A stretch of 64,000 bases of DNA, taken from NCBI RefSeq assembly GCF_047777955.1, contig NZ_CP180537.1, positions 3,410,001-3,474,000 of the forward strand. The letters run 5' to 3'. Position 1 is the stretch's first letter. Each line of letters begins with the position of its first letter. The translations under genes and the position numbers were made by a program. Positions 36,789 through 46,399 of the stretch are shown piece after piece. The notes beneath the pieces were generated by a model. The model ran no database searches, was not told the origin of the DNA, and saw nothing but the letters and a program-made list of their open reading frames with translations. This DNA is from Didemnitutus sp047777955. GTDB lineage: Bacteria; Verrucomicrobiota; Verrucomicrobiia; Opitutales; Opitutaceae.

Positions 36789-38780
36789 TTAAAGCGCCTT
36801 GGCGGCCGCCACGACGGCTTCGGCGGTGATGCCGAGTTCCTTCATGGCGATGTTGCCCGGAGCGCTGAGACCGAAGCGATCGATGCCGACGACCTTGCCG
36901 TCGAGACCGACGTATTTCGACCACAGGCCGGTGACGCCCGCCTCGATCGCGACGCGCTTGCGGCACGACGGCGGGAGGATGGCATCGCGGTATTCCTGCG
37001 ACTGGGCGTCGAAACGCGCGAAGGACGGCATCGACACGACGCGCGTGCCGGCGCCGAGCTGCTTGGCCGCGGCGATGGCCCACTGGAGCTCGCTGCCGCA
37101 CGAGAGCAGGATGTGCGTGAGCGGCGCGGTTTCCTGGACGGCGACGTAGCCACCCTTCAGCACGCCGGCACGGCGCTCGCTGGCGGGGATGTCGTTGAGC
37201 ATCGGCACGGCCTGGCGGGTGAGCGCGAGCAGCGTCGGGCCGTCATGCCGCTCGAGCGCGGCGGCGAAGGCGCCGGCAGTCTCCTCGGGATCGGCGGGGC
37301 GGATGACATCGAGGTTCGGGATGACGCGCAGGCCGGAGACGGTTTCGACCGGCTGGTGCGTCGGGCCGTCCTCGCCGACGCCGATGGAGTCGTGAGTGTA
37401 GATGTAGACGACGGGCAGCTTCGAGAGCGCCGCGAGGCGCATCGCGGGACGCGAGTAGTCGGCGAACACGAGGAACGTCGCGCACGAGGTGCGGAAGATG
37501 CCGTCGTAGGCGACGCCGTTGTTGATCGCGGCCATGCCGTGCTCGCGGATGCCGTAACGGAGGTTGCGGCCGGCGCGGTTGGTGCGGTCGAAGTCCTTGT
37601 CGGCGGCGATGTAGTTGAGCGTCGAGCCGTGGAGGTCGGCCGAGCCAGAGATGAGCAGCGGCAGCGCGGCGGCGACGGGCTGGAGCACGTCCTTGCCCGC
37701 GGCGCGGGTGGCGAGTTTGGCGTCGGCGGGGAAGTGCGGGATGACCTTCTCGATGAGGTGGGCGGCGCTGATACGGGCGTCGCGCGACTCGAGCAGCGCG
37801 GCCTTCTCGGGATTGGCGGCGGCCCAGGCGGCGTAGGTCTTCTTCCACTTGTTGTAGGCGCGCTTCAGGCGGGCCTTGTGGGCGGCGAAATACTCGCGGA
37901 CGGGCGCGCTGACGTAGAAATGTTCCTCGGGGAGGCCGAGGCCCTTGCGGGCGGCGTCGGCGAACTTCGCCCCACCCTCGCCGTGGCCCTTCGAGGTGCC
38001 CTGCACTTCCGGGATGCCCTTGCCGATGATCGTCTTCGCGATGATGAGCTGCGGGCGGCCGGTCTTGGCTTTCTTGGCCTTGGTGACGGCCTTGAGGATG
38101 GCGGCGAGATCGTGGCCGTCGGCGAGCGTCTGGACGTCCCAGCCGATGGCCTTGAAGCGCGCGGCGGTGTTCTCGCTCTGGGTCTTGTCGGCCATGGCGT
38201 CGAGCGTGACGTCGTTGGCGTCGTAGATGAGGATCAGGTTGTCGAGGCCCTGGTGGCCGGCGAAGGCGGCGGCCTCCATCGCGACGCCTTCCTGCATGCA
38301 GCCGTCGCCGGCGAGGACGATGACGTGGTGATCGAAGATGACGTGCTCGGCGGTGTTGAAGCGCGCCTCAGCCATCTTGCCGGAGAGGGCGAAGCCGACG
38401 GCGTTGCCGATGCCCTGGCCGAGCGGGCCGGTGGTGCACTCGACGCCGGGCGTCTCGTGGAACTCGGGGTGGCCGGGCGTCTTGCTGTGGAGGACGCGGA
38501 AGTTCTTCACCTCGTCGAGCGGGAGGTCGTAGCCGCTGAGATGCAGCCACGAGTAGAGGAACATCGAACCGTGGCCGGCGGAGAGGACGAAGCGGTCGCG
38601 GTTGAGCCAGCGCGGTTCGTCGGGGTTGTGCACCAGCGCGTGGCCGTAGAGGACGGCGCCGATCTCGGCGGCGCCGAGCGGCAGGCCGAGGTGGCCGGAC
38701 GAGCTCTTGTGGACAGCGTCGATGGCGAGGCCGCGGGCCTGCGCGCAAGCTTGAGCGAGGATTTCGGTGTTCAGCTTCAT
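36789..38780 (-). CDS. tkt: Transketolase
   Basis: 663 residues (666 from an alternative ATG at 38789). Thiamine-dependent transfer of two-carbon units in the non-oxidative pentose phosphate pathway. Landmarks are KSSSGHLGLPLGAAEIGAVLYG, the TPP/metal site LAGDGCMQEGVAMEAAAFAG...YDANDVT, the Asp-His region RYGIREHGMAAINNGVAYDG, FVFADYSRPAMRLAALSK, THDSIGVGEDGPTHQP, and a C-terminal domain ending GITAEAVVAAAKAL. Length and domain order are normal. It has its own terminator. Confidence 0.96.
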   Translation of the reverse strand: MKLNTEILAQACAQARGLAIDAVHKSSSGHLGLPLGAAEIGAVLYGHALVHNPDEPRWLNRDRFVLSAGHGSMFLYSWLHLSGYDLPLDEVKNFRVLHSKTPGHPEFHETPGVECTTGPLGQGIGNAVGFALSGKMAEARFNTAEHVIFDHHVIVLAGDGCMQEGVAMEAAAFAGHQGLDNLILIYDANDVTLDAMADKTQSENTAARFKAIGWDVQTLADGHDLAAILKAVTKAKKAKTGRPQLIIAKTIIGKGIPEVQGTSKGHGEGGAKFADAARKGLGLPEEHFYVSAPVREYFAAHKARLKRAYNKWKKTYAAWAAANPEKAALLESRDARISAAHLIEKVIPHFPADAKLATRAAGKDVLQPVAAALPLLISGSADLHGSTLNYIAADKDFDRTNRAGRNLRYGIREHGMAAINNGVAYDGIFRTSCATFLVFADYSRPAMRLAALSKLPVVYIYTHDSIGVGEDGPTHQPVETVSGLRVIPNLDVIRPADPEETAGAFAAALERHDGPTLLALTRQAVPMLNDIPASERRAGVLKGGYVAVQETAPLTHILLSCGSELQWAIAAAKQLGAGTRVVSMPSFARFDAQSQEYRDAILPPSCRKRVAIEAGVTGLWSKYVGLDGKVVGIDRFGLSAPGNIAMKELGITAEAVVAAAKAL

Positions 38781-38856
38781 GAAAGGCAAAGGGGTGAGCG
38801 CCGAGCGAACACGCCGCGCGCGCGCCGTGCAAAATCCTTTTTTGTGCTAAAAGAAG

Positions 38857-38882
38857 AAAGCGAGCCATACACGGCTCGCTTT
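38857..38882 (-). terminator. Terminator after rplS
   Basis: A 10-bp stem AAAGCGAGCC/GGCTCGCTTT with a 6-base loop is followed on the minus strand by CTTCTTTTAG, 25 bases beyond the rplS stop. Confidence 0.75.
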
Positions 38883-38906
38883 CGGAGAGAGAAACTGGAG
38901 GAGCGA

Positions 38907-39275
38907 TCAGGACTTCGCGGTCTCTTCGACGCGCTTTTCCTTAACCGCCATGGCGGCCTTGCCGGTGCGGTCGCGGAGGTAGTAGAGGCGGGCCTTGCCC
39001 GGCTCGGAGTCGCGCTCGACCTCGATCTTCTCGATGTTCGGCGAGTTGACCGGGAACACGCGCTCGACGCCCTCGCCGTAGCTGATGCGGCGGACCGTGA
39101 ACGTCTCGTTGATGCCGGTGCCCTTGTGGGCGATGACGACGCCGGCGAAAATCTGGACGCGCTCCTTGTCACCTTCGCGGACCTTGGTGTGGACGCGGAC
39201 GCCGTCACCGACCTTGAAGGGGGCCGTAGCGTGCTTCACCTGGGCGGCGGAGAGTTCTTTGACGATGGGATTCAT
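38907..39275 (-). CDS. rplS: 50S ribosomal protein L19
   Basis: 122 residues. Conserved FKVGDGVRVHTKVREGDKER, QIFAGVVIAHKGTGINETFTVRRIS, GEGVERVFPVNSPNIEKIEV and KARLYYLRDRTGKAA are typical L19 segments at the subunit interface. Its ATG overlaps the trmD stop as ATGA, so translation is coupled. The start at 39275 is chosen for that overlap and family length. Confidence 0.97.
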   Translation of the reverse strand: MNPIVKELSAAQVKHATAPFKVGDGVRVHTKVREGDKERVQIFAGVVIAHKGTGINETFTVRRISYGEGVERVFPVNSPNIEKIEVERDSEPGKARLYYLRDRTGKAAMAVKEKRVEETAKS

Positions 39276-39952
39276 GGCTGCTGTTTCTTTAGTAAATCGG
39301 GTCGGACTTTGGCGGTCTTTTCCAACTGCTGCGCGTGCCGCCACTTCTCGATTTTGCCGTGATGGCCCTCGAGGAGGACTTCCGGCACGGACATGCCGCG
39401 GTAAACGGCGGGACGCGTGTAATTGGGAAAGTCGAGCAAGTTGCGGGTGAAACTTTCGCTGGTCAATGACTTTTCTTCACCGAGCACGCCGGGGATGAAA
39501 CGCGCGAGCGCGTCGATGACGACAGCGGCCGCGAGCGTGCCGTTGGTGAGCACGTAATCGCCGATGCTGATCTCCTCGTCGATGATCGTGTCGCGGATCC
39601 GCTGGTCCACGCCCTCGTAGTGGCCGCTGAGGAAGATAAGGTGTTGCTCCTTCGCGAGCTGCTCGGCCTTGGCCGAGGTGAAGGGCACGCCGTCGGGCGT
39701 CAGGTAGATGCGGCGGCAGCCCGGCGTCTGCAGTTCCTCGATGGCGGCGAAGATCGGCTCGCATTTCATCACCATGCCCGCCCCGCCGCCGAAGGGGCGA
39801 TCGTCGGTGGTCTTGTGCTTGTCGGTCGCCCAGTCGCGGGTGTTGCGGACGTTGACCTCGAGCAGCTTCGCCTCGCGCGCGCGACCGATCATGCTCTCGG
39901 ACAGGAAGCCGTCGAGCATGGCGGGGAAAAGCGTGAGAACGTCGATGCGCAT
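39272..39952 (-). CDS. trmD: tRNA (guanine-N1)-methyltransferase
   Basis: 226 residues. Methylates G37 of tRNAs with CGG, CUG or CCG anticodons using SAM. The trefoil-knot segments are present: MRIDVLTLFPAMLDGFLSESM, DDRPFGGGAGMVMKCEPIF, LSGHYEGVDQRIRD, the SAM loop ISIGDYVLTNGTLAAAVVID, and GVLGEEKSLTSESF. It follows rpsP after a hairpin and is coupled to rplS. Confidence 0.96.
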   Translation of the reverse strand: MRIDVLTLFPAMLDGFLSESMIGRAREAKLLEVNVRNTRDWATDKHKTTDDRPFGGGAGMVMKCEPIFAAIEELQTPGCRRIYLTPDGVPFTSAKAEQLAKEQHLIFLSGHYEGVDQRIRDTIIDEEISIGDYVLTNGTLAAAVVIDALARFIPGVLGEEKSLTSESFTRNLLDFPNYTRPAVYRGMSVPEVLLEGHHGKIEKWRHAQQLEKTAKVRPDLLKKQQP

Positions 39953-39964
39953 CGCGCGGGAATG

Positions 39965-39990
39965 AAAAAGCCCCGGTTCGCACCGAGGCT
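39965..39990 (-). terminator. Terminator or attenuator between rpsP and trmD
   Basis: On the minus strand, AGCCTCGGT, a 4-base loop and ACCGGGGCT form a 9-bp stem with one mismatch, followed by TTTTTCATT, 27 bases after the rpsP stop and 13 bases before the trmD ATG. It could limit trmD relative to rpsP. Confidence 0.62.
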
Positions 39991-40016
39991 CAGGAAGCAG
40001 AGACTAGGCGCGAGGC

Positions 40017-40274
40017 TCAGGCCTTCGCGACCGCAGCCTTCTTCGAGCGCTTCACGAGCGAGCGCACGGTGTCGGACGGCTTGGCGCCCTTGGAGACCCA
40101 GTAGTCGAAGCGGTCGAGCTTGATCGTCAGCGGGTTGCCCTTGGCGTTCGGGTTGTAGCTGCCGAGATATTCGACCGCGTCGCCATCGCGGCGCGAACGG
40201 GCTTCGGAAACGGCGACGCGGTAATGCGGCTCGTTCTTGGTGCCGAAGCGGGAAAGACGGATCGTGAGTGCCAT
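40017..40274 (-). CDS. rpsP: 30S ribosomal protein S16
   Basis: 85 residues. MALTIRLSRFGTKNEPHYRV, EYLGSYNPNAKGNPLTIK and DRFDYWVSKGAKPSDTVRSL are standard S16 segments. The following gene is trmD; the usual rimM between them is absent. A perfect TTGACA is found on the minus strand at 40357-40352, 78 bases before the ATG, but no clear -10 follows. Confidence 0.96.
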   Translation of the reverse strand: MALTIRLSRFGTKNEPHYRVAVSEARSRRDGDAVEYLGSYNPNAKGNPLTIKLDRFDYWVSKGAKPSDTVRSLVKRSKKAAVAKA

Positions 40275-40403
40275 TGTTAGTGCTGAGATGCTGTGCGGAC
40301 AGCGGTGGTTGATTTGGAAAAGGTCCAAAAGAGTCGGAAACGGTTTGGCCTTGTCAAGCCCCCATTGGTGAAGCTGATTTCGACCCCTTAACGACCCAAT
40401 TTT

Positions 40404-41507
<1,104 letters not shown>

Positions 41508-41549
41508 GCCACGCCCGCGTCCCCCGACGCGGGCGGTCCGCCTCGTCTC

Positions 41550-41585
41550 GCGCCCCGCGCCCGCCGGCACGGGGCGCCGCATTTT
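41550..41585 (+). terminator. Terminator candidate after ychF
   Basis: Stem GCGCCCCG/CGGGGCGC with a 12-base loop, then CGCATTTTCC, 43 bases after the ychF stop. A second GC-rich hairpin without a T-run lies just before it. Confidence 0.45.
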
Positions 41586-41658
41586 CCGGGAACGCCCGTG
41601 TCACGGCTGCGGTCCCCTGTTGCGCCGTGCGCCCGCGTCACCCATCGTCGTCTTCCCC

Positions 41659-43266
41659 ATGAGCGGCGTCCCTCCCTCGCCTCCCGCCCCGCCGGAGTCC
41701 CTCGACTCGTCCATCGTCCGCATGCTGATGGACGCGACGCCGGACCGCATCTATTTCAAGGACCTCGAGAGCCGCTTCGTCCGCAACAACATCGCCCAGG
41801 CCCGCCTCCTCGGCATGGCCTCCCCCGACCAGTGCGTGGGCAAGTCCGACTTCGACTTCTTCTCGCGCGAGCACGCCGAACAGGCCCGCGCCGACGAGCT
41901 CGAGATCATCCGCACCGGCCGCGCCATCGTCGGCAAGGAGGAACACATCACGCTGCGCGACGGGAAGACCGAGTGGGTCTCGACGACCAAGCTGCCCTGG
42001 CGCGACAGCACCGGACGCATCATCGGCACCTTCGGCATGACCCGCGACATCACCGAGACGAAGCTGGCCGAGGAAAAGCTCACCGAGGAACGCAATCTCC
42101 TCCGCACGATCATCGACCACCTCCCGAGCCGCATCTACGTCAAGGACCTCGAGTCGCGCTACCTCCTCAACAACCGCGCCCACCTCGCCGGCCTCGGTGC
42201 CACGGCGCAGGAACAGGTCCTCGGCCACACCCTGCGCGAGCTCAAGCCCGGCGAGCGCGCGGAAACCGCCATGGCCGACGACCGCGCGGTCATGGCCACC
42301 GGCGAGCCCATCCTCAACGACGAGAAGTCCGCCGTCCTCGACGACGGCACCACGCGCTGGTCCCTCACCACCAAGGTGCCGCTCCGCGACCTTCGCGGCG
42401 AGGTCGCCGGCCTCGTCGGCATCAGCCACGACATCACCCAGCGCAAGCTGGCCGAGCAGGAGCTGGCCCGCCGCACCGAGGAGATGGAGGCCGACGTCCT
42501 CATGGCGCGCCAGCTCCAGGAAATCCTCCTCTCCCGCCCCTACCCCGTCTTCCCCCGCGGCGCCGCGCCGGAGGCCAGCGCGCTGCGCTTCACCCACTGC
42601 TACGTGCCCGCCACCACGCTCGGCGGCGACTTCTTCGACCTGCTCCAGCTCTCCGACACGCGCTGCGGCCTGCTCATCTGCGACGTCATGGGCCACGGCG
42701 TGCGCGCCGGCCTGCTCACCGCGATGATCCGCGGCGTGTTCCAGGAAATGGGGCCGCGCGCCGCCGACCCCGCCCTGGTGATGAACGAGCTCAACGAGGC
42801 GCTCTGCCCCATCGCCGAGCAGTCGGGCCAACCGATGTTCGCCTCCGCGTTCTTCGCTCTCGTCGACCTCGAGACGCGCACGCTGCACTACGCCAACGCC
42901 GGCCATCCGCCGCCGATCCTGATCCGCCACGGCAGCGAAATCGAACGCCTCGCCCTGCCCGATCCCGAGCCGGCCGCCGGCCTCCTCGCCCGCTTCGCCT
43001 ACACCTCGGGCCGCACCGCCTTCGGCCCGGGCGACCGCCTCTTCGCCTTCACCGACGGCCTGATCGAGGCCACCAATCCCAGCGGAGCCTGCTTCGGCGA
43101 GGACCGTCTCTGCTTCCTGCTCGGCCAGTGCGCGTCGGCCAAGTTCAGCGGCACCTGCACGCAACTGCTGCGCACCGTCCGCGATTTCACCGGCGGCACC
43201 GGCGCGCTGGCCGACGACGTCTGCATCGTCGCGATGGAGTTCGCCGCGCCGTCCGCGAGCGCCTGA
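41659..43266 (+). CDS. PAS-PAS-SpoIIE (PP2C-type) serine phosphatase
   Basis: 535 residues. Two PAS domains (about 20-140 with TPDRIYFKDLESRFVRNN, and 155-270 with LPSRIYVKDLESRYLLNN) are followed by a coiled linker and a SpoIIE/RsbU-type phosphatase domain: GGDFFDLLQL, CDVMGHGVRAGLLTAMI, YANAGHPPPILIR and GDRLFAFTDGLIEATNP, which carry the metal-binding Asp residues. No HAMP or membrane helix is present, so sensing is cytoplasmic. Such enzymes act on anti-sigma-factor antagonists. No partner is adjacent, and the repeat array at 43284 follows. Confidence 0.93.
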   Translation: MSGVPPSPPAPPESLDSSIVRMLMDATPDRIYFKDLESRFVRNNIAQARLLGMASPDQCVGKSDFDFFSREHAEQARADELEIIRTGRAIVGKEEHITLRDGKTEWVSTTKLPWRDSTGRIIGTFGMTRDITETKLAEEKLTEERNLLRTIIDHLPSRIYVKDLESRYLLNNRAHLAGLGATAQEQVLGHTLRELKPGERAETAMADDRAVMATGEPILNDEKSAVLDDGTTRWSLTTKVPLRDLRGEVAGLVGISHDITQRKLAEQELARRTEEMEADVLMARQLQEILLSRPYPVFPRGAAPEASALRFTHCYVPATTLGGDFFDLLQLSDTRCGLLICDVMGHGVRAGLLTAMIRGVFQEMGPRAADPALVMNELNEALCPIAEQSGQPMFASAFFALVDLETRTLHYANAGHPPPILIRHGSEIERLALPDPEPAAGLLARFAYTSGRTAFGPGDRLFAFTDGLIEATNPSGACFGEDRLCFLLGQCASAKFSGTCTQLLRTVRDFTGGTGALADDVCIVAMEFAAPSASA

Positions 43267-43283
43267 TCGCCGGCGCGCACCTG

Positions 43284-43324
43284 GACCGCGGTCCTCCGCC
43301 TTCGGTCCTCCGTCCTCCGCGGTC
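43284..43324. repeat. Heptad repeat array flanked by an 8-bp inverted repeat, at the end of pcp
   Basis: GACCGCGG (43284-43291) and CCGCGGTC (43317-43324) enclose 7-base units gtcctcc, gccttcg, gtcctcc, gtcctcc. It abuts the TGA of pcp (43323-43325). It differs in sequence from the purL repeats but has the same unit length. Confidence 0.7.
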
Positions 43325-43961
43325 AGCTCACCTGCCCGCCCGCGCTCTTGATGTCGCGGCGGTAGTCGACGCAGGTCGCGATGGCGAGGCGCACGGCCTC
43401 GGTCATTTTCTCGAACGGCAGGCTCGGCTTGTCCGTCGTCTGCTCCGGCACGAAGGGCACGTGGATGAACCCGCCGCGCACGTCCGCGCGGTGGGTCGAG
43501 AGCTCGTGCATCAGGCCGTAGAAGACGTGATTGCAGACGAACGTCCCCGCCGTCTGCGAGACCGCCGCCGGGATGTCGTGCTTCCGCAACTCCTGCACGA
43601 TCGCCTTGATCGGCAGCGTGCTGAAATACGCCACCGGGCCGTCCTTCACGATCGGCTTGTCCACCGGCTGTTGCCCCGCGTTGTCGGGGATGCGCGCGTC
43701 GTCGATGTTGATCGCCACGCGCTCGGGCGTGATCTCGGCGCGGCCGCCGGCCTGGCCGAGGCAGATGACGAGATCGGGGTCGTGCAGCTTGATCAGGTGC
43801 TTCAGCTCCTTGATCGCGGTGCCGAACACGCAGGGCAGCAGCGCCCCGACGACGCGGTGGCGCGCGATCTTCGCGTCGTTGATCTCGCGCGCGATCTCCT
43901 CCGAGGGGTTGAGGGCTTGTCCGTCGAAGGGCTCGAAACCGGTCAGGAGGATGTTTCTCAT
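43323..43961 (-). CDS. pcp: Pyroglutamyl-peptidase I
   Basis: 212 residues, a cytoplasmic cysteine peptidase that removes N-terminal pyroglutamate. The triad is visible: Glu in ITPERVAIN, Cys in SQTAGTFVCNHVFYGLMH, His in GFIHVPFVPEQ. N-terminal ILLTGFEPFDGQALNPSE is the substrate loop. It is the last gene of the pyroglutamate operon and its product feeds 5-oxoproline to PxpABC. Confidence 0.95.
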   Translation of the reverse strand: MRNILLTGFEPFDGQALNPSEEIAREINDAKIARHRVVGALLPCVFGTAIKELKHLIKLHDPDLVICLGQAGGRAEITPERVAINIDDARIPDNAGQQPVDKPIVKDGPVAYFSTLPIKAIVQELRKHDIPAAVSQTAGTFVCNHVFYGLMHELSTHRADVRGGFIHVPFVPEQTTDKPSLPFEKMTEAVRLAIATCVDYRRDIKSAGGQVS

Positions 43962-43980
43962 CGGGGTGGAGGCGGGGGCG

Positions 43981-44946
43981 TCAGAAGCGATAGACGGTCA
44001 GATACATGATGACAACATTCGCCGCGAGGATCGTGAGCGCCAGCGGCACCTGGGCCTTGATCACGGCGTTCTTGTCGCGCAGCTCGAGCAGCATGGCGGG
44101 CACGATGTTGAAGTTCGCCGCCATCGGCGTCATCAGCGTCCCGCAGTAGCCGGACAGCATCCCGATGCCGGCCATGATGGCCACGTTGCCGTGGTGCTGC
44201 TGCACGATCAGCGGCAGGCCGAGGCCGAGCGTGATGACCGGGAACGCCGCGAACGCGTTGCCCATGCACATCGTGAACAGCGCCATCCCCACGCAATACG
44301 CCGCCACCGCCACGAACGGATACTGCGTCGGCAGCGCGCCCGCCACGAGCTCGGACACCACCTGCCCGACGCCCGCCTGCGCGAAAATGCCCCCGAGCGC
44401 GGCCAGCATCTGCGGCAGCACCAGCGCCCAGCCGATCGCCTGCAGCAGCCGGCTGCCCTCGCCCAGCGGCACCGCCGGCTTCGCCCCGGTGAGACGCAGG
44501 GCCGTGCCGAGCGCGATCAGCCCGCCGACGCCGAGCGCCGCGAGCGTCGCCTGCTTCTTGTCCAGCAGCCACACCGCGCCGAAATGGATCCGCGCCAGCA
44601 CCAGCGCGCCGACGACCGCCGTCACCGGGATCAGCAGCGTCGGGACAAACAGCCGGTTGCCGAGCCGCTCCGCCGCCGCGGCCCGTTCCTCGCGCGAGGC
44701 GCCCTCGCTCTCCGGCTTCTCCACCTGCCGCAAGGCCGCCAGCACGGCCATCGCCAGCACGCCGTAGCCGACCGCCGCCGGCGGCAGCGATTGGCCGAAG
44801 AGATAGACGACCGCCAGCAGCGTCCAGAAAATCACCGAGCCCCAGCGGCGCGGCTGCCGCGGATTGCGCAGCGCCCGCCAGCCGACCGCCGCGAACACGA
44901 CGCCGGAAATCACGTAGAACAGCTCGACGGAGAACACGCTGCTCAT
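43981..44946 (-). CDS. DUF979 family 5-oxoproline transporter subunit
   Basis: 321 residues, about ten hydrophobic helices (e.g. VELFYVISGVVFAAVGWRAL, ITLGLGLPLIVQQHHGNVAIM, GTLMTPMAANFNIVPAMLLEL). The DUF979 family is named in protein databases as a subunit of a 5-oxoproline transporter with DUF969. Its start overlaps the DUF969 stop (ATGA type) and it sits between that gene and pcp, which supports import of pyroglutamate. The mechanism is not known from sequence. Confidence 0.85.
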   Translation of the reverse strand: MSSVFSVELFYVISGVVFAAVGWRALRNPRQPRRWGSVIFWTLLAVVYLFGQSLPPAAVGYGVLAMAVLAALRQVEKPESEGASREERAAAAERLGNRLFVPTLLIPVTAVVGALVLARIHFGAVWLLDKKQATLAALGVGGLIALGTALRLTGAKPAVPLGEGSRLLQAIGWALVLPQMLAALGGIFAQAGVGQVVSELVAGALPTQYPFVAVAAYCVGMALFTMCMGNAFAAFPVITLGLGLPLIVQQHHGNVAIMAGIGMLSGYCGTLMTPMAANFNIVPAMLLELRDKNAVIKAQVPLALTILAANVVIMYLTVYRF

Positions 44947-45652
44947 CGGCCCGCCTCCTTCTCCCCGGCCTTCGCCGCGTCGCGCGACTCCGCCGCCTCG
45001 CGCGCGATCCGCCGGTCGAGCACGCGCGTCCGCCACGCCATCGCGGCGAACGCCACCAGCGCCGTCGGAAGGCCCCACAGCGCCATCGCCCACACGCTGA
45101 CCTCGATCTTCAGCCCGTCGAAGAATCCCTTCATCAGCAGGATCGCGCCGACCGCGATGAAGATGTCCTCGCCGAAGAAATTGCCGATGTTCTCGCCCGC
45201 CGAAGCGTGCGCGCGGATCGCCTCCTTGGTCTTCTCCGGCAACTCGCCGTGCTGCACGTGCGCCGCCCCTCGCTCATCGGCGCCACCAGCGGCCGCACCA
45301 TCTGCGCGTGCCCGCCGATGTTCACGCCGAGGGCGATCGAGACCTGCCGCACCGCCGTGTAGAGCAGGATCACCCGACCCGCCGTCGCCGCCTTCGCCCG
45401 CCGGATCAGCGTCTCCGCCCGCTCCTGCAGGCCGTAGCGCTCGAGCAGCCCGACCACCGGCACGATCAGCACCACCGGCAGGGTCATGTAGCGGTTTTCC
45501 ACGAAGAACTTCCCGAACTGCTCCATGATCTGGTGCAACGACATGCCCGCCGCGAGGCCGGTGACGATGCCCGCCGCCATGACGACGAGCAGCGTGTTGA
45601 AGCGCAGCGCGAACCCGGCCGCGACGACGAGGATGCCGATGAGCTTGATCAT
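44943..45652 (-). CDS. DUF969 family 5-oxoproline transporter subunit (frameshifted)
   Basis: About 236 residues once one base is added to the four-base run at 45266-45269 (C on the plus strand). The N-terminal part has MIKLIGILVVAAGFALRFN and VRQVSIALGVNIGGHAQMVRP, and the C-terminal part continues HVQHGELPEKTKEAIRAHA and ENIGNFFGEDIFIAVGAIL. It starts at an ATGA overlap with pxpA and ends at an ATGA overlap with DUF979, so all three are translationally coupled. Confidence 0.85.
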
Positions 45653-46392
45653 GCCGAAAACGCTTTCACCGCCACGCCCGCCGCCGCCAGCTCGGCGCGC
45701 AGCCGTCGCGCGAACCCCACCGCGTGCGCGCCGTCGCCGTGCAGGCAAACCGTGTCCGCCGCGATCGTCACGTCCGCACCGCTCGTCGCGCGCACTTTCC
45801 GCTCGCGGATCATCCCCAGCACCTGCGCGACCGCGACGTCCGCGTCCGCGATCAACGCGTCGGGCCGCGACCGCGGCGTGAGCGAGCCGTCGGCCTGGTA
45901 GGTCCGGTCGGCGAACACCTCGCTCGCCACCCGCAACCCGGCCGCGCGCACCGCCGCCAGCGACGCGCTCCCCGCCAGCCCGAACCAGACCAGCTCCGGT
46001 CCCGCGTCCCGCACCGCGTAGGCGGCCGCTTCCGCGAGGGTCGGATCGCGCGCCGCCAGGTTGTAGAGCGCGCCGTGGAGCTTCACGTGTCCGACGCTCG
46101 CGCCGGCCGCGGCGGCGACCCGTCGGAGCGCGAAGGTCTGCGCCCGCACGAGCTGAAAAACCTCCTCAGGCGTCACCGGCAGCTCGCGCCGGCCGAAATG
46201 CGCGCGGTCGGCGAAACCCGGATGCGCGCCGATCGCGACGCCGTGCCGTTGCGCCAGCTCGACCGTCGCGCGCATCGTCGCCTCGTCGCCAGCGTGCGCC
46301 CCGCACGCGATGTTGGCGGACGTGACCAGCGGCATCAGCTCGGCGTCGTGGCCGGCTCCTTCGCCGAGGTCGCAGTTCAGGTCGATGCGCAT
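45649..46392 (-). CDS. pxpA: 5-oxoprolinase subunit A (LamB/YcsF)
   Basis: 247 residues. MRIDLNCDLGEGAGHDAELMP, SANIACGAHAGDEATM, GAHPGFADRAHFGRRELP and HVKLHGALYN are the conserved LamB/YcsF segments of the TIM-barrel-like fold; DRTYQADGSLTPRSRPDALI follows. With PxpB and PxpC it opens 5-oxoproline to glutamate using ATP. It is downstream of pxpC with a 7-base gap. Confidence 0.94.
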   Translation of the reverse strand: MRIDLNCDLGEGAGHDAELMPLVTSANIACGAHAGDEATMRATVELAQRHGVAIGAHPGFADRAHFGRRELPVTPEEVFQLVRAQTFALRRVAAAAGASVGHVKLHGALYNLAARDPTLAEAAAYAVRDAGPELVWFGLAGSASLAAVRAAGLRVASEVFADRTYQADGSLTPRSRPDALIADADVAVAQVLGMIRERKVRATSGADVTIAADTVCLHGDGAHAVGFARRLRAELAAAGVAVKAFSA

Positions 46393-46399
46393 GCGGGGT

